Below, one piece after another: positions 8,428 through 8,726 of a stretch of DNA of 8,726 bases. The DNA comes from Mycobacterium sp. Lineage in GTDB: Bacteria; Actinomycetota; Actinomycetes; Mycobacteriales; Mycobacteriaceae. The DNA lies in contig JAOPWF010000121.1 of assembly GCA_025965815.1 (NCBI GenBank), forward strand, positions 1-8,726, read 5' to 3'. The notes beneath the pieces are model-generated. The model saw only the letters and a list, made by a program, of their open reading frames with translations, ran no database searches and had not been told where the DNA came from. The translations under genes were made by a program, and so were the position numbers. Positions within the stretch are counted from its first letter, which is position 1, and each line of letters opens with the position of its first letter.

Positions 8428-8726
8428 TCAGGCGTGCACGGCGCAACGGTCGTGCGTGACGGTGCCGTGGTCACCGATCAGGTGAAGGCGCTGACACCGG
8501 TGATGTCGCGAACCGACGATCAGTGTTTGAATGGGCTCAGTGCCTTCGTATGTGTAGATAGCCTCGATGTCGGTCATGTGCCGTATCACTTGGTACTCGA
8601 GCAAGATGCCGTTGCCGCCTAACAGGTCGCGTGCCTCGGCGATCACCTGGCGGGCCTTGAGCGTGTTGTTCATCTTGGCAAGTGCGGCGATCGTGTCGGT
8701 GAGTTTTCCCTGCTCCTCGAGACGAC
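8428..8726 (-). CDS. Acyl-CoA dehydrogenase (glutaryl-CoA dehydrogenase-like), C-terminal part with a frameshifted tail
   Basis: The frame enters from the right edge reading RLEEQGKLTDTIAALAKMNN, then ARDLLGGNGILLEYQVIRHM and DIEAIYTYEGTEPIQTLIVG. These are the last helices of an acyl-CoA dehydrogenase. The Glu in TYEGT sits where the catalytic base lies in medium-chain and glutaryl-CoA dehydrogenases, and GGNGI is the conserved FAD/dimer-contact segment. Such enzymes oxidise acyl-CoA using FAD and pass electrons to ETF. After LIVG the normal ending would be RDITGVSAFT and a stop at 8480-8478; this is fully present in another frame. One extra T in the coding strand (AA at 8511-8512 on the plus strand) shifts the frame, replacing the ending with about 26 unrelated residues to a stop at 8428. 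Catalytic residues are unaffected. The indel may be a sequencing error or real. It is upstream of, and on the same strand as, the Rv3131-like gene. Confidence 0.85.
   Translation of the reverse strand, partial: RLEEQGKLTDTIAALAKMNNTLKARQVIAEARDLLGGNGILLEYQVIRHMTDIEAIYTYEGTEPIQTLIVGSRHHRCQRLHLIGDHGTVTHDRCAVHA

Noticed and set aside
8303..8446. 48-codon N-terminal extension of the Rv3131-like protein
   Set aside because: It is Arg-rich and unlike the family, crosses the likely promoter, and the homologous start aligns at GTG 8302.

Overview
The window is GC-rich. Its most recognisable genes are close matches, as recalled, to the dormancy (DosR/DevR) regulon core of Mycobacterium tuberculosis. 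Several small genes also look typically mycobacterial. It most likely comes from a nontuberculous Mycobacterium: gene order is partly that of M. tuberculosis Rv3131-Rv3134c, but the flanks differ.

Left third (1-2830): a minus-strand class III nucleotide cyclase cut by the window edge (1-348), two small predicted secreted proteins on the plus strand (602-895 and 1308-1499), and a patch of decayed DNA. The patch holds a frameshifted three-helix-bundle protein gene (1549-1769, minus), a 22-bp tandem duplication just before a TTG-started coiled-coil ORF (1909-2226), and an orphan, frameshifted fragment of a D-Ala-D-Ala carboxypeptidase (about 2128-2446, minus). The fragment supplies the antisense 3' end of the coiled-coil ORF.

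Middle and right (2674-8302): an Acg-type nitroreductase-fold protein (2833-3816), a two-domain universal stress protein like Rv3134c (3931-4797), the response regulator DevR/DosR (4883-5530), its GAF-GAF haem sensor kinase (5579-7300), and, convergent and overlapping by 18 bp, a second Acg-family protein matching Rv3131 (7283-8302, minus). Tandem DosR-box-like sites spaced 21-22 bp lie before acg and the stress protein gene. A weaker site lies before the Rv3131-like gene.

The kinase senses O2/NO/CO and redox state through haem bound in GAF-A and phosphorylates DevR. DevR then activates the boxes before the stress protein gene (and so probably its own operon), acg and the Rv3131-like gene. 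The locus therefore looks like a compact self-amplifying hypoxia module. Two features stand out: acg, which in M. tuberculosis lies next to hspX, is here beside devRS; and the kinase has a DosT-like sensor half joined to a DosS-like kinase half.

Right edge (8428-8726, minus): the C-terminal part of an acyl-CoA/glutaryl-CoA dehydrogenase whose last residues are changed by an apparent single-base insertion. Three separate indels in one window suggest either real decay at the accessory flanks or uncorrected sequencing errors. I see no CRISPR array, insertion sequence, rRNA gene or complete tRNA gene.
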